Positions 13,380 to 19,975 of a DNA stretch of 19,975 nucleotides are shown here, one piece after another; position 1 is the stretch's first letter, and every line of letters begins with the position of its first letter. Position numbers and translations under genes: made by a program. The notes below the pieces were generated by a model. It did no database searches. It had not been told where the DNA came from and saw nothing but the letters and a program-made list of their open reading frames with translations. Source of the DNA: an uncultured Haloferula sp. (lineage in GTDB: Bacteria > Verrucomicrobiota > Verrucomicrobiae > Verrucomicrobiales > Akkermansiaceae); assembly GCA_946481625.1 (NCBI GenBank), contig CAMLOZ010000006.1, forward strand, positions 1 to 19,975. The letters run 5' to 3'.

Positions 13380-14753
13380 ATGAAGATCCCTGGACTCCGC
13401 TGGTGGATCATCGGGCTGGTATTCCTGGCCGCGGTTCTCAACTACGTCGACCGGCAAACGCTGTCCGCACTGGCACCGACCATTCAGGCGGACTTGCAGA
13501 TGGACGATCGCGACTACGCGAACGTCGTGAACATGTTCCTCCTCGCCTACACGATCGCTTACGTGCTCTCGGGCAAGCTGGTGGACAAGATGGGGACGCG
13601 GGCCGGCACGGCGGTCTTCGTCGTGTGGTGGTCGCTGGCGAACATGGCCACGGCATGGGTGCAAGGCATGCGCTCGCTGGGGACTTGCCGGTTCCTGTTG
13701 GGGCTGGGGGAGGCGGGGATCTGGCCCTCGGCGTCGAAGGCGGTGTCCGAATGGTTCCCGGCCCGCCAGCGGGCACTGGCGATCGGCTTCTACACGATGG
13801 GCGCGACCCTCGGGGCGACGCTGACACCGCACCTCGTGATTCCCTTGGCGAAATACGACTACGCGGCGGGCTTGCCGTCGGTCGCGGACCTTTTCGGAGA
13901 TGGCACCGGTTGGCGGGTGGCATTCCTCGTGCCCGGCCTCGCCGGGCTGGTCTGGCTCTTGCCGTGGCTGGTGCTCTACCGGAAACCGCGCGAGAGCGCC
14001 TTTGTCACCCCGGCCGAGCTGGCCCTGATCGAGGAGGGGGGAGGAACCGGAGGGGAAGAAGGGAAGCCGTGGAGCTGGGGGCGGGTGCTGACCTTCCGTC
14101 CGGTGTGGTTGCTTCTGTTAGGCCGGCTTCTGACCGATCCGGTCTGGTACTTCTACCAGTTCTGGTTCGCGAAATATCTGAGCAGCGAGCGAGGTCTCGA
14201 CCAGGGCGCGTTGACGATCACCTGGATCGTGTATGCCGCGGCGGGCGTCGGTTCGCTGGCGGGCGGCTGGCTTTCGGGGCTGTTGGTGAAGGGTGGCAGG
14301 AAGCCGGCCGCTTCCCGGCTGTGGGTGATGCTCGGCTGTGCCTGCCTCATGCCGGTCTCGCCCTTCATCGCGCAGGTTGCCGGATTGAGCTCGGCGATGA
14401 CGCTGACGGTGTGCGCGGTCTTCGCCTCCTTGGCCTGGCTGATCAACCTCAGCGCGCTGGTGGTGGACGTGGTCCCGAAGCATTCGCTGGGCACGGTCTT
14501 CGGCGTGGTGGCGGCGGGCAGCACGCTGGGCGGCATGGTGATGAACCTGGTGGTGGCCGCGATGGTGTCCGGTCCCTCCACGAAGCCGGCCGGGTTCCTC
14601 GATCAGGGCTTCAACACCGTGTTCGGCCCGCTGGTGGGCGCGGTCGAGGGCAAGGGCTACGAGCCGTGGTTCCTGGCGATGGCATTCCTGCATCCGCTCG
14701 CGCTCCTGCTGCTGTGGGCGGGCGGAGTCCACCGGCGCACTGCGGTTTCCTGA
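13380..14753 (+). CDS. MFS transporter, anion:cation symporter (hexuronate/sugar-acid type)
   Basis: This 457-residue protein has about 12 predicted membrane helices and the N-terminal signature WWIIGLVFLAAVLNYVDRQTLSALAPTIQ, where NYVDR is typical of the ACS family (ExuT, GudP, DgoT). The loop after helix 2 has GKLVDKMGTR, the MFS motif A region, and GLGEAGIWPSASKAVSEWFP is the characteristic fourth-helix motif of this family. Family members import hexuronates, aldonates or related acids by H+ symport. It starts 3 bp after the secreted hydrolase, so both should be one transcript under the divergent XylR-like regulator. The natural reading is that the hydrolase frees a sugar acid or related product that this protein imports. 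The specific substrate cannot be read from sequence. Confidence 0.88.
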   Translation: MKIPGLRWWIIGLVFLAAVLNYVDRQTLSALAPTIQADLQMDDRDYANVVNMFLLAYTIAYVLSGKLVDKMGTRAGTAVFVVWWSLANMATAWVQGMRSLGTCRFLLGLGEAGIWPSASKAVSEWFPARQRALAIGFYTMGATLGATLTPHLVIPLAKYDYAAGLPSVADLFGDGTGWRVAFLVPGLAGLVWLLPWLVLYRKPRESAFVTPAELALIEEGGGTGGEEGKPWSWGRVLTFRPVWLLLLGRLLTDPVWYFYQFWFAKYLSSERGLDQGALTITWIVYAAAGVGSLAGGWLSGLLVKGGRKPAASRLWVMLGCACLMPVSPFIAQVAGLSSAMTLTVCAVFASLAWLINLSALVVDVVPKHSLGTVFGVVAAGSTLGGMVMNLVVAAMVSGPSTKPAGFLDQGFNTVFGPLVGAVEGKGYEPWFLAMAFLHPLALLLLWAGGVHRRTAVS

Positions 14754-14920
14754 ATTTATCCATGCTGGCAGAAGCTCCAGGTGACAAATGCTCCCTCCGC
14801 CTCCACGAAATCGATGCCGGAATGATCGTGATCGGCGGCGGTGTCCGGGTGAGGTGTTTTGCAGAGTGATTGCAAAGCCGGGGAATCCGGCGAGCATGGC
14901 GCGGCCGGTCAGGCGCATCC

Positions 14921-16246
14921 ATGAATCGACGCAGCATCTATCCGCTCAGGGGCCTGCCGCAGCAGCGGCAATTGTGGAGCTGGATCTCCTACGATGTCGC
15001 GAACCAGTCGTTCACCCTGATCGTGAACACGCTGCTGTTCTCGGTCTTCTTCACGGACGTGGTGGTGCAGTCGAAGGGCAACCAGAACCAGCTTTGGTCC
15101 ATCACCTTCGGCACCAGCATGCTTCTTGCCGCGCTGGCGTCCCCCATCGCGGGTGCCGCGGCGGACGAGCGGGCGTGGAAGAAGGAGGGGCTGGTGGTCA
15201 CCGGCTTCATCTGCAGCGTCTTCACCTGCCTACTCGCCTTCATCCAGCCTGGTCAGGTTTGGCTCGCGATGCTCCTCTACATTCCGGCGAATTTCGCCTT
15301 CTCGGTGGGCGAGAATTTCCTCGCGAGCTTCCTGCCCAGTCTGGCGCGGCAGGATCAGATCGGCAGGGTCAGCGGCTTTTCCTGGGGCTGCGCCTATGCC
15401 GCGGCCCTGTTCCTCCTTTGCCTCACCGCGGCGTCGATCCTTGCTTTCGATTTGAAGGAGCAGCCGCGGCCCTTCTTCGTTTTCGCGGGCCTCTGGTTCC
15501 TTGCCTTCATGGTACCGGTGATGCTCTGGCTCAAGGAGCCGGAATTGTCCCGGCCCGCTCATCCGGGAAGGAACCTGCTCGCGGCCGGATTCATCCGCCT
15601 TGGCGAGACCCTCCGACATCTCAAAGGTTACCGGGACCTCGCGATGTTGCTGTTGGCCTCCCTCTTCTATGGCACCGGCATGAGCGTGGTGGTTTTCTTC
15701 GCCAGCAATCTGGCGAAGGAATACGGCTTCAAGGATGTGGAGCGCGTGATCTTCCTCGCGGTGATCACAGTCTCGGGGATCATCGGCACGATCATCCCGA
15801 TGCTTTATCAGGACCGCATGGGCCACCGCCGTTCGACCGTGTTTCTGCTCGTCGTTTGGATCCTGGCGGCGGCCGGCTTCGCATTCTACGCCTATCGCCA
15901 CGAAGTCTTCGTAGAGGCTGGCGGCGATCCTGAAGGCTTCATCAAATGGCCGCTCTGGGTGATCGGGAATCTCCTCGGCTTCGGCCTTGGCTCGCTGGGC
16001 TCCGCGAACCGCGCCTTCGTCGGCTACCTCGCGCCGCCGGATCGGTCCGCGGAGGTGTTCGGGCTCTGGGGAATGATGTTCAAGCTGGCGGCGATCATGA
16101 CCTTTCCCTTCGCGTTTGTAAGGGACAAGCTTGGCACGCCGCAGGCGCTTGTGCTGCTGGCGGGGTTCCTCGCCGTCGGCCTCATCCTGACCTTGCTGGT
16201 CAATGAGAAGCGCGGCCATGCGGCGGCGGAGAGCGGGATCTTGTAG
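14921..16246 (+). CDS. MFS transporter, UMF1/Atg22-like
   Basis: From the ATG at 14921 the protein has 441 residues and about 12 membrane helices. It begins MNRRSIYPLRGLPQQRQLWS, WISYDVANQSFTLIVNTLLFSVFFTDVV, the typical UMF1/Atg22-like opening where W-x-x-YD-x-AN-x-x-F marks the family. The substrate of bacterial members is not established; yeast Atg22 exports amino acids from the vacuole. AGGCG lies 5 bp before the ATG, giving a fair ribosome site. The frame runs back to a TTG at 14870, which is less likely. It is 168 bp after the hexuronate-type transporter, on the same strand. A short stem GCCGG-GGAAT-CCGGC (14877-14891) lies in this gap. It may or may not belong to the glycan locus. Confidence 0.85.
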   Translation: MNRRSIYPLRGLPQQRQLWSWISYDVANQSFTLIVNTLLFSVFFTDVVVQSKGNQNQLWSITFGTSMLLAALASPIAGAAADERAWKKEGLVVTGFICSVFTCLLAFIQPGQVWLAMLLYIPANFAFSVGENFLASFLPSLARQDQIGRVSGFSWGCAYAAALFLLCLTAASILAFDLKEQPRPFFVFAGLWFLAFMVPVMLWLKEPELSRPAHPGRNLLAAGFIRLGETLRHLKGYRDLAMLLLASLFYGTGMSVVVFFASNLAKEYGFKDVERVIFLAVITVSGIIGTIIPMLYQDRMGHRRSTVFLLVVWILAAAGFAFYAYRHEVFVEAGGDPEGFIKWPLWVIGNLLGFGLGSLGSANRAFVGYLAPPDRSAEVFGLWGMMFKLAAIMTFPFAFVRDKLGTPQALVLLAGFLAVGLILTLLVNEKRGHAAAESGIL

Positions 16247-16287
16247 TCCTTGACTCGCCGCCGACAAAGCGGAGGCTCTGCCGCCCC

Positions 16288-17049
16288 ATGACGAAGTTCC
16301 GTCCCTGCATCGACCTGCACCAGGGCAAGGTGAAGCAAATCGTCGGCGGCACCTTGCGCGACGACGGCCCGGGCCCGCGCGAGAATTTCGTCGCCAGTGC
16401 CGGGGCGGGGGAGTTCGCGGCGAAGTTCCGTGCCGACGGCTTGACCGGCGGGCACGTGATCAAGCTGGGACCGGGCAACGACGAGGCGGCGCGGGAAGCG
16501 CTGGCCGCTTGGCCGGGAGGCATGCAGATCGGCGGCGGGATCCATGCGGACAACGCGCGCGAGTGGCTGGAGGCGGGCGCTTCGCAGGTGATCGTGACCT
16601 CCTGGCTTTTCGAAGGGGCGGAGTTTTCGGGAGAACGTCTCCGCCGCCTGGTCGGGGCGATCGGCGCGGAGCGGCTGGTGATCGACCTTTCCTGTCGCCG
16701 GACGGCGCATGGCTGGACCGTGGCGATGGATCGGTGGCAGACGCTTACCGATCTCGATGTCACGCCCGCGGTGCTCGACCGTCTCGCGCCGTCCTGTGCC
16801 GAATTCCTGATCCATGCCGCCGATGTCGAGGGATTGTGCCGTGGCATCGATGCCGATCTGGTGGCGATGCTGGGGGCTTGGGGTGGATGTCCGATCACCT
16901 ATGCCGGCGGTGCCGCGACGATGGCGGATGTGGAGAAGGTGCAAGAGCTCTCCGGCGGCAAGGTGGACCTTACGGTAGGCTCGGCGCTGGATCTTTTCGG
17001 CGGTACGGGGATCCGCTATGACGAACTGGTGGCGTGGAACCGTCGCTAG
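16288..17049 (+). CDS. hisA: Eukaryotic-type HisA (ProFAR isomerase, histidine biosynthesis)
   Basis: The enzyme isomerises ProFAR to PRFAR, the fourth step of histidine synthesis. The 253-residue sequence follows the HIS6/plant type of HisA (TIGR02129-like) and not the usual bacterial type: FRPCIDLHQGKVKQIVGGTL, HVIKLGPGNDEAAREAL, QIGGGIHADNAREWLEAGA, QVIVTSWLF, LVIDLSCRRT, FLIHAADVEGLCRGID and KVDLTVGSALDLFGG. The conserved aspartates of the TIM barrel (CIDL, IDLS/AADVEG) are present. Bacterial examples are known, so it is probably functional. The gene stands alone, not in a his operon: it is 41 bp after an MFS gene and 56 bp before a CorA-like gene. GGAGG lies 12 bp before the ATG, somewhat far for a ribosome site. 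TTGACTCGCC at 16250-16259 may be part of its promoter. Confidence 0.92.
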   Translation: MTKFRPCIDLHQGKVKQIVGGTLRDDGPGPRENFVASAGAGEFAAKFRADGLTGGHVIKLGPGNDEAAREALAAWPGGMQIGGGIHADNAREWLEAGASQVIVTSWLFEGAEFSGERLRRLVGAIGAERLVIDLSCRRTAHGWTVAMDRWQTLTDLDVTPAVLDRLAPSCAEFLIHAADVEGLCRGIDADLVAMLGAWGGCPITYAGGAATMADVEKVQELSGGKVDLTVGSALDLFGGTGIRYDELVAWNRR

Positions 17050-17105
17050 GGCCGGGAAAATTGGGATTTGGATTTTCGGCGTCAGGGTTTCAACTCCTCC
17101 CCGTC

Positions 17106-17849
17106 ATGAAGTGTTCCGATTTCCCCTACCTCCCGGCTCATTTCGAGCTGGAGGATGAGATTCTGGACCAACTGAGCAACCGTCCCGGCAATCAGCGCTG
17201 CGTGGTCGGGCGGGACGAACTGCTTCTGGTGGTGCACGATGTGCCGAAGGGCGGGGTGCCGGAGCGGGAACCGCTGATTTTCTGGCGTAGGTCCGACAGC
17301 GCGTGGATCGACTACGCCGGGGGCAAGGGCCTGCGGAAGCTCGGGGAGTTGCTGGACCGCTACACCAAGCTGATCGACGAACAGGAGGATATCATCAACG
17401 AAGCCGACACGGCCGAGGAGATTTTCACCCTCGCCCGCATCGCAGGACCTTTGGCGCGCTCCACGCGGAACCTGGCGGTGGCGATCGAGCAGACGCTCGT
17501 GCAAGACGAAGATACGCGGGAGTTGCGGTCCTTCCGCGACCGAGCGAGGGAAGTCGAGCGCGCGGCTGAACAATTGAATCAGGATGCGCGGCTCACCCTG
17601 GAGTACTGGAAGGCGGAGCGGAGCGAGGAGCAGCAAGCCTCCGCGGAGAAGTTGAACAAGATCGCGTTCCGCCTTAACCTGCTCGCCGGTTTCTTCCTGC
17701 CCTTGGTCGCGCTGGGTGGCTTGTTCGGCATGAACGTGGATCTGCCCGATTTCGTGCAGGGCTGGTTCTGGCTGATCTTCTTCGGCGGCTTGATCACCGG
17801 TGGAACCTTGGTCTGGCTGGTGAGCCGCAAAACGGGAGCGGGTTCATGA
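17106..17849 (+). CDS. CorA-like divalent metal channel
   Basis: The 247-residue protein has the CorA layout, though it is shorter than classical CorA (about 300-370). A soluble N-terminal domain (1-100) is followed by a long helical stalk (about 105-185, LDRYTKLIDEQEDIINEADT to KAERSEEQQASAEKLNKIAF). Two membrane helices come at the end: LLAGFFLPLVALGGLF, followed by GMN (208-210), the channel signature, and WFWLIFFGGLITGGTLVWLV. The GMN motif marks Mg2+/Ni2+/Co2+ transport proteins of the CorA/ZntB/Mrs2 group; which metal is unknown. ATG at 17106 is preferred over upstream starts because it begins where the domain does. The stop overlaps the ATG of the peptidase gene by 4 bp (ATGA), so the two proteins should be made together. 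Confidence 0.88.
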   Translation: MKCSDFPYLPAHFELEDEILDQLSNRPGNQRCVVGRDELLLVVHDVPKGGVPEREPLIFWRRSDSAWIDYAGGKGLRKLGELLDRYTKLIDEQEDIINEADTAEEIFTLARIAGPLARSTRNLAVAIEQTLVQDEDTRELRSFRDRAREVERAAEQLNQDARLTLEYWKAERSEEQQASAEKLNKIAFRLNLLAGFFLPLVALGGLFGMNVDLPDFVQGWFWLIFFGGLITGGTLVWLVSRKTGAGS

Positions 17850-18661
17850 CAGGATTGTGGGTGCTGCTCGGCGGCTTGCTGTGCGTGGCGGCGATTGTCT
17901 TCTGGCACGCCGGGCGCGTGGAGCGGCGCCGCCGTGCCTTGCGGGGACTGCGCTTGGACGAGCGGCAGCGCGGGCTGGTAATCGAGGCTTTCCCCTTGTG
18001 GGAGGAAATTCCCGAGGACATCCGGATGGAGACGGAAGGGTGGATGCACGTCTTCCTCGCCGAGAAGAGCTTCGAGGCCTGCGGTGGTCTGGAGGAAGTG
18101 ACGGAAGAAATGCGCCTCGCCATTGCCGCTCCGGCCTGTCTCTTGATCGCGAATCGTCCTCACGATTACTACGAGAGACTTCGTAGCATTCTGGTCTATC
18201 CGGATGCCTTCCGGGTGAAGGACGAGTGGGGCGTGGAGGACGTCCGCCTCGGCGAATCGTGGGGCCAGGGCAGCGTGGTCCTGGCGTGGCAAACGGTGAA
18301 GCAGGGCGACGCGAACCCCGAGGACGGGCTCAACGTGGTGTTGCACGAATTCGCGCACCAGATCGACCAGGAGGACGGTGCGGCGGACGGCGTGCCGGAG
18401 CTCGAGGAGGTGACCGACTACGGCAAGTGGTCAGCGGCCTTCCTTCCCGCCTACGATGAGTTTTGCGAGCGGGTGAATGCGGGGAAGCGGACGGTGATGG
18501 ATGACTACGGCGCGGAAAGTCCCGCGGAGTTCTTCGCGGTGGCGACGGAGACTTTCTTCGAGCGGGCGAAGGGATTGCGCAGGGAAGAGCCGGAGATCTA
18601 CGCGGAATTGGTGAAGTTCTACGGCATGGACCCGGCGGGATGGGAGATCGCCAATCGTTGA
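17846..18661 (+). CDS. mtfA: MtfA-like zinc metallopeptidase
   Basis: The 271-residue protein has the MtfA family motif HEFAH (His167, Glu168, His171) in NVVLHEFAHQIDQEDG, plus ESPAEFFAVATETFFE (224-239), where Glu228 is a likely third zinc ligand. Unlike the E. coli protein it carries an N-terminal membrane anchor, LWVLLGGLLCVAAIVFW. In enterobacteria MtfA binds the repressor Mlc and influences glucose uptake. No Mlc is seen here, so that role should not be transferred. It overlaps the CorA-like gene by 4 bp (ATGA), implying translational coupling and perhaps a joint role at the membrane (inference). A likely ribosome site is not obvious; coupling may replace it. The family call is strong, while the physiological substrate is unknown. 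Confidence 0.9.
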   Translation: MTGLWVLLGGLLCVAAIVFWHAGRVERRRRALRGLRLDERQRGLVIEAFPLWEEIPEDIRMETEGWMHVFLAEKSFEACGGLEEVTEEMRLAIAAPACLLIANRPHDYYERLRSILVYPDAFRVKDEWGVEDVRLGESWGQGSVVLAWQTVKQGDANPEDGLNVVLHEFAHQIDQEDGAADGVPELEEVTDYGKWSAAFLPAYDEFCERVNAGKRTVMDDYGAESPAEFFAVATETFFERAKGLRREEPEIYAELVKFYGMDPAGWEIANR

Positions 18662-18775
18662 TCTTCCCATCATCCATTGGGCTGTGAGTGTGAGTCCGGT
18701 TGACGATCAGCGGGTTGGGATACCAACGATTCGGGATTGCCCGCGCCCCGTCCCCCTTCCAGTATCCTGCCGCAC

Positions 18776-19963
18776 ATGATCATTTCGCCGAAAATCCGAG
18801 GCTTCATCTGCACGACCGCTCATCCCGAGGGCTGTGCCGCACACGTTCAGGAGCAGATCGACTACGTGAAGTCGAAGCCCGCGCTGGCCAATGCCCCGAA
18901 GCGGGTGCTGGTGGTGGGCTCCTCCACGGGCTACGGCCTTGCCTCGCGGATTGTGCCCGCATTCGGCGGCGGTGCCGCGACCATCGGCGTGTTCTTCGAA
19001 AAGGAAGGCACGGAAGGGAAGACGGGTTCGGCGGGCTGGTACAATTCGGCGGCTTTCGAAGAGAAAGCGGCGAAGGCCGGCCTCTACGCGAAGAGCTTCA
19101 ACGGCGACGCCTTTTCGAACGAGGTGAAGCAACGGGTGATCGAGGCGATCAAGGCCGACCTCGGACAGGTGGACATGATCGTCTACAGCCTCGCCTCCCC
19201 GCGCCGCACCGATCCGGAGACCGGCGAGGTATACAAGTCCGTGCTCAAGCCGACGGGCGAAACCTACACGAACAAGAATCTCAACACGGACAAGAAGCAG
19301 ATCGAGTCAGTGACGATCGAGCCCGCCAACGAGGATGAGATTGCCCAGACCGTGAAGGTGATGGGCGGCGAGGACTGGAAGCTGTGGATCGATGCACTGT
19401 CGCAAGCCGGCGTGCTTGCGGATGGCTTCAAGACGGTGGCCTATTCCTACATCGGGCCCGAGCTGACGTGGGCGATCTACACGGATGGCACGATCGGCCG
19501 CGCCAAGCTCCACCTGGAGCAAACCGCCCGCGAATTGAACGAGGCTTACGGTCAGGACACCGCGGTGGTTTCGGTGAACAAGGCGCTGGTCACGCAAGCC
19601 AGTTCCGCGATCCCGGTGGTGCCACTCTACATCTCGATCCTCTACAAAATCATGAAGGCGAAGGGCACGCACGAGGGCTGCATCGAGCAGATCCACCGGC
19701 TCTTCGCCGATCACTACGGCGCGGCCAACGGCCCGACGCTCGACGAGAAGGGCCGCATCCGCATCGACGATTGGGAAATGCGCCCCGACGTTCAGGGCGA
19801 GGTCGAGAAGATCTGGAACGTCATCACCACCGAGCAACTCGGCGAGCTTTCGGATTTCGAGGGCTACCAGAAGGAATTCCTCAAGCTCTTCGGCTTCGGC
19901 CTGAGCGGCGTGGACTACACGGCGGAGACCGATCCGGTCCGTCCGGTGCCGAGCCTCGCCTGA
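18776..19963 (+). CDS. fabV: Enoyl-ACP/trans-2-enoyl-CoA reductase FabV
   Basis: This NADH-dependent reductase carries out the last step of each fatty acid elongation cycle. From the ATG at 18776 it has 395 residues, normal for FabV. It starts MIISPKIRGFICTTAHPEGC, the family N-terminus. It has the nucleotide-binding VLVVGSSTGYGLASRI and the SLASPRRTDPETGEVYKS segment. The active-site Tyr-x8-Lys of FabV lies in YTDGTIGRAKLHLEQ, and TQASSAIPVVPLYISILYKI follows. FabV differs from FabI in size and spacing and is typically tolerant to triclosan. The frame is open to 18737, but the family alignment sets 18776. There is a 114-bp gap after the peptidase, with a small GTTGG-GATA-CCAAC repeat (18714-18727) and TTGACG (18699-18704). 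It looks separately transcribed. Confidence 0.95.
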   Translation: MIISPKIRGFICTTAHPEGCAAHVQEQIDYVKSKPALANAPKRVLVVGSSTGYGLASRIVPAFGGGAATIGVFFEKEGTEGKTGSAGWYNSAAFEEKAAKAGLYAKSFNGDAFSNEVKQRVIEAIKADLGQVDMIVYSLASPRRTDPETGEVYKSVLKPTGETYTNKNLNTDKKQIESVTIEPANEDEIAQTVKVMGGEDWKLWIDALSQAGVLADGFKTVAYSYIGPELTWAIYTDGTIGRAKLHLEQTARELNEAYGQDTAVVSVNKALVTQASSAIPVVPLYISILYKIMKAKGTHEGCIEQIHRLFADHYGAANGPTLDEKGRIRIDDWEMRPDVQGEVEKIWNVITTEQLGELSDFEGYQKEFLKLFGFGLSGVDYTAETDPVRPVPSLA

Positions 19964-19975
19964 CCGGGAAATCTC

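Noticed and set aside
14877..14891. GCCGG-GGAAT-CCGGC hairpin between the two MFS genes as a terminator
   Set aside because: Only 5 bp and no T-run; it lies too near the next start to be convincing.

Overview
The window is GC-rich, tightly packed bacterial chromosome. The gene mix points to Verrucomicrobiota, perhaps a Luteolibacter-like member. The main clues are an ECF sigma factor paired with a large membrane Ser/Thr kinase, a secreted autotransporter-like protein, a XylR-type regulator beside a glycoside hydrolase, a eukaryotic-type HisA, FabV, and generally poor Shine-Dalgarno sites. The phylum is inferred from content, not from a marker gene. No rRNA, tRNA, CRISPR array, insertion sequence or prophage was seen.

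Layout. Positions 1-553 (-) hold the N-terminal part of a secreted protein that runs off the left edge. Positions 554-939 separate it from a divergent sigma factor. This gap carries the most unexpected signal in the window: a consecutive series of perfect inverted repeats (570-816) that looks like a folded RNA, with alternative pairing partners. Positions 940-3730 (+) are the sigma factor and its kinase. The opposite-strand block 5837-3798 reads antitoxin, toxin, an alkyltransferase-like (ATL) DNA repair protein and a sugar-phosphate nucleotidyltransferase. The toxin-antitoxin promoter sits next to a 9-bp palindrome and faces the next operon. Positions 6060-9333 (+) encode E1-alpha, E1-beta and E2 of a pyruvate dehydrogenase-type complex, without E3. 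A four-fold TTAG heptad lies between E1-beta and E2.

Positions 9343-9801 (-) encode a dCMP-deaminase-family enzyme. Positions 9888-11021 (-) encode a XylR-like regulator, divergent from a secreted GH9-like hydrolase (11166-13376) and an anion/sugar-acid MFS transporter (13380-14753). A second MFS protein of the UMF1/Atg22 type follows (14921-16246). Together these look like a small sensing, cleavage and uptake locus for a plant or algal glycan. The right end holds eukaryotic-type hisA (16288-17049), a CorA-like channel (17106-17849) overlapping an MtfA-like zinc peptidase (17846-18661), and FabV enoyl-ACP reductase (18776-19963).

Most genes are housekeeping or well-known families. The parts worth attention are the 570-816 structured region, the ATL protein behind a toxin-antitoxin pair, the divergent palindrome at 5877-5900, the heptad repeat at 8063-8090, the GH9-like enzyme with an unusual active-site motif, and the eukaryotic-type HisA.
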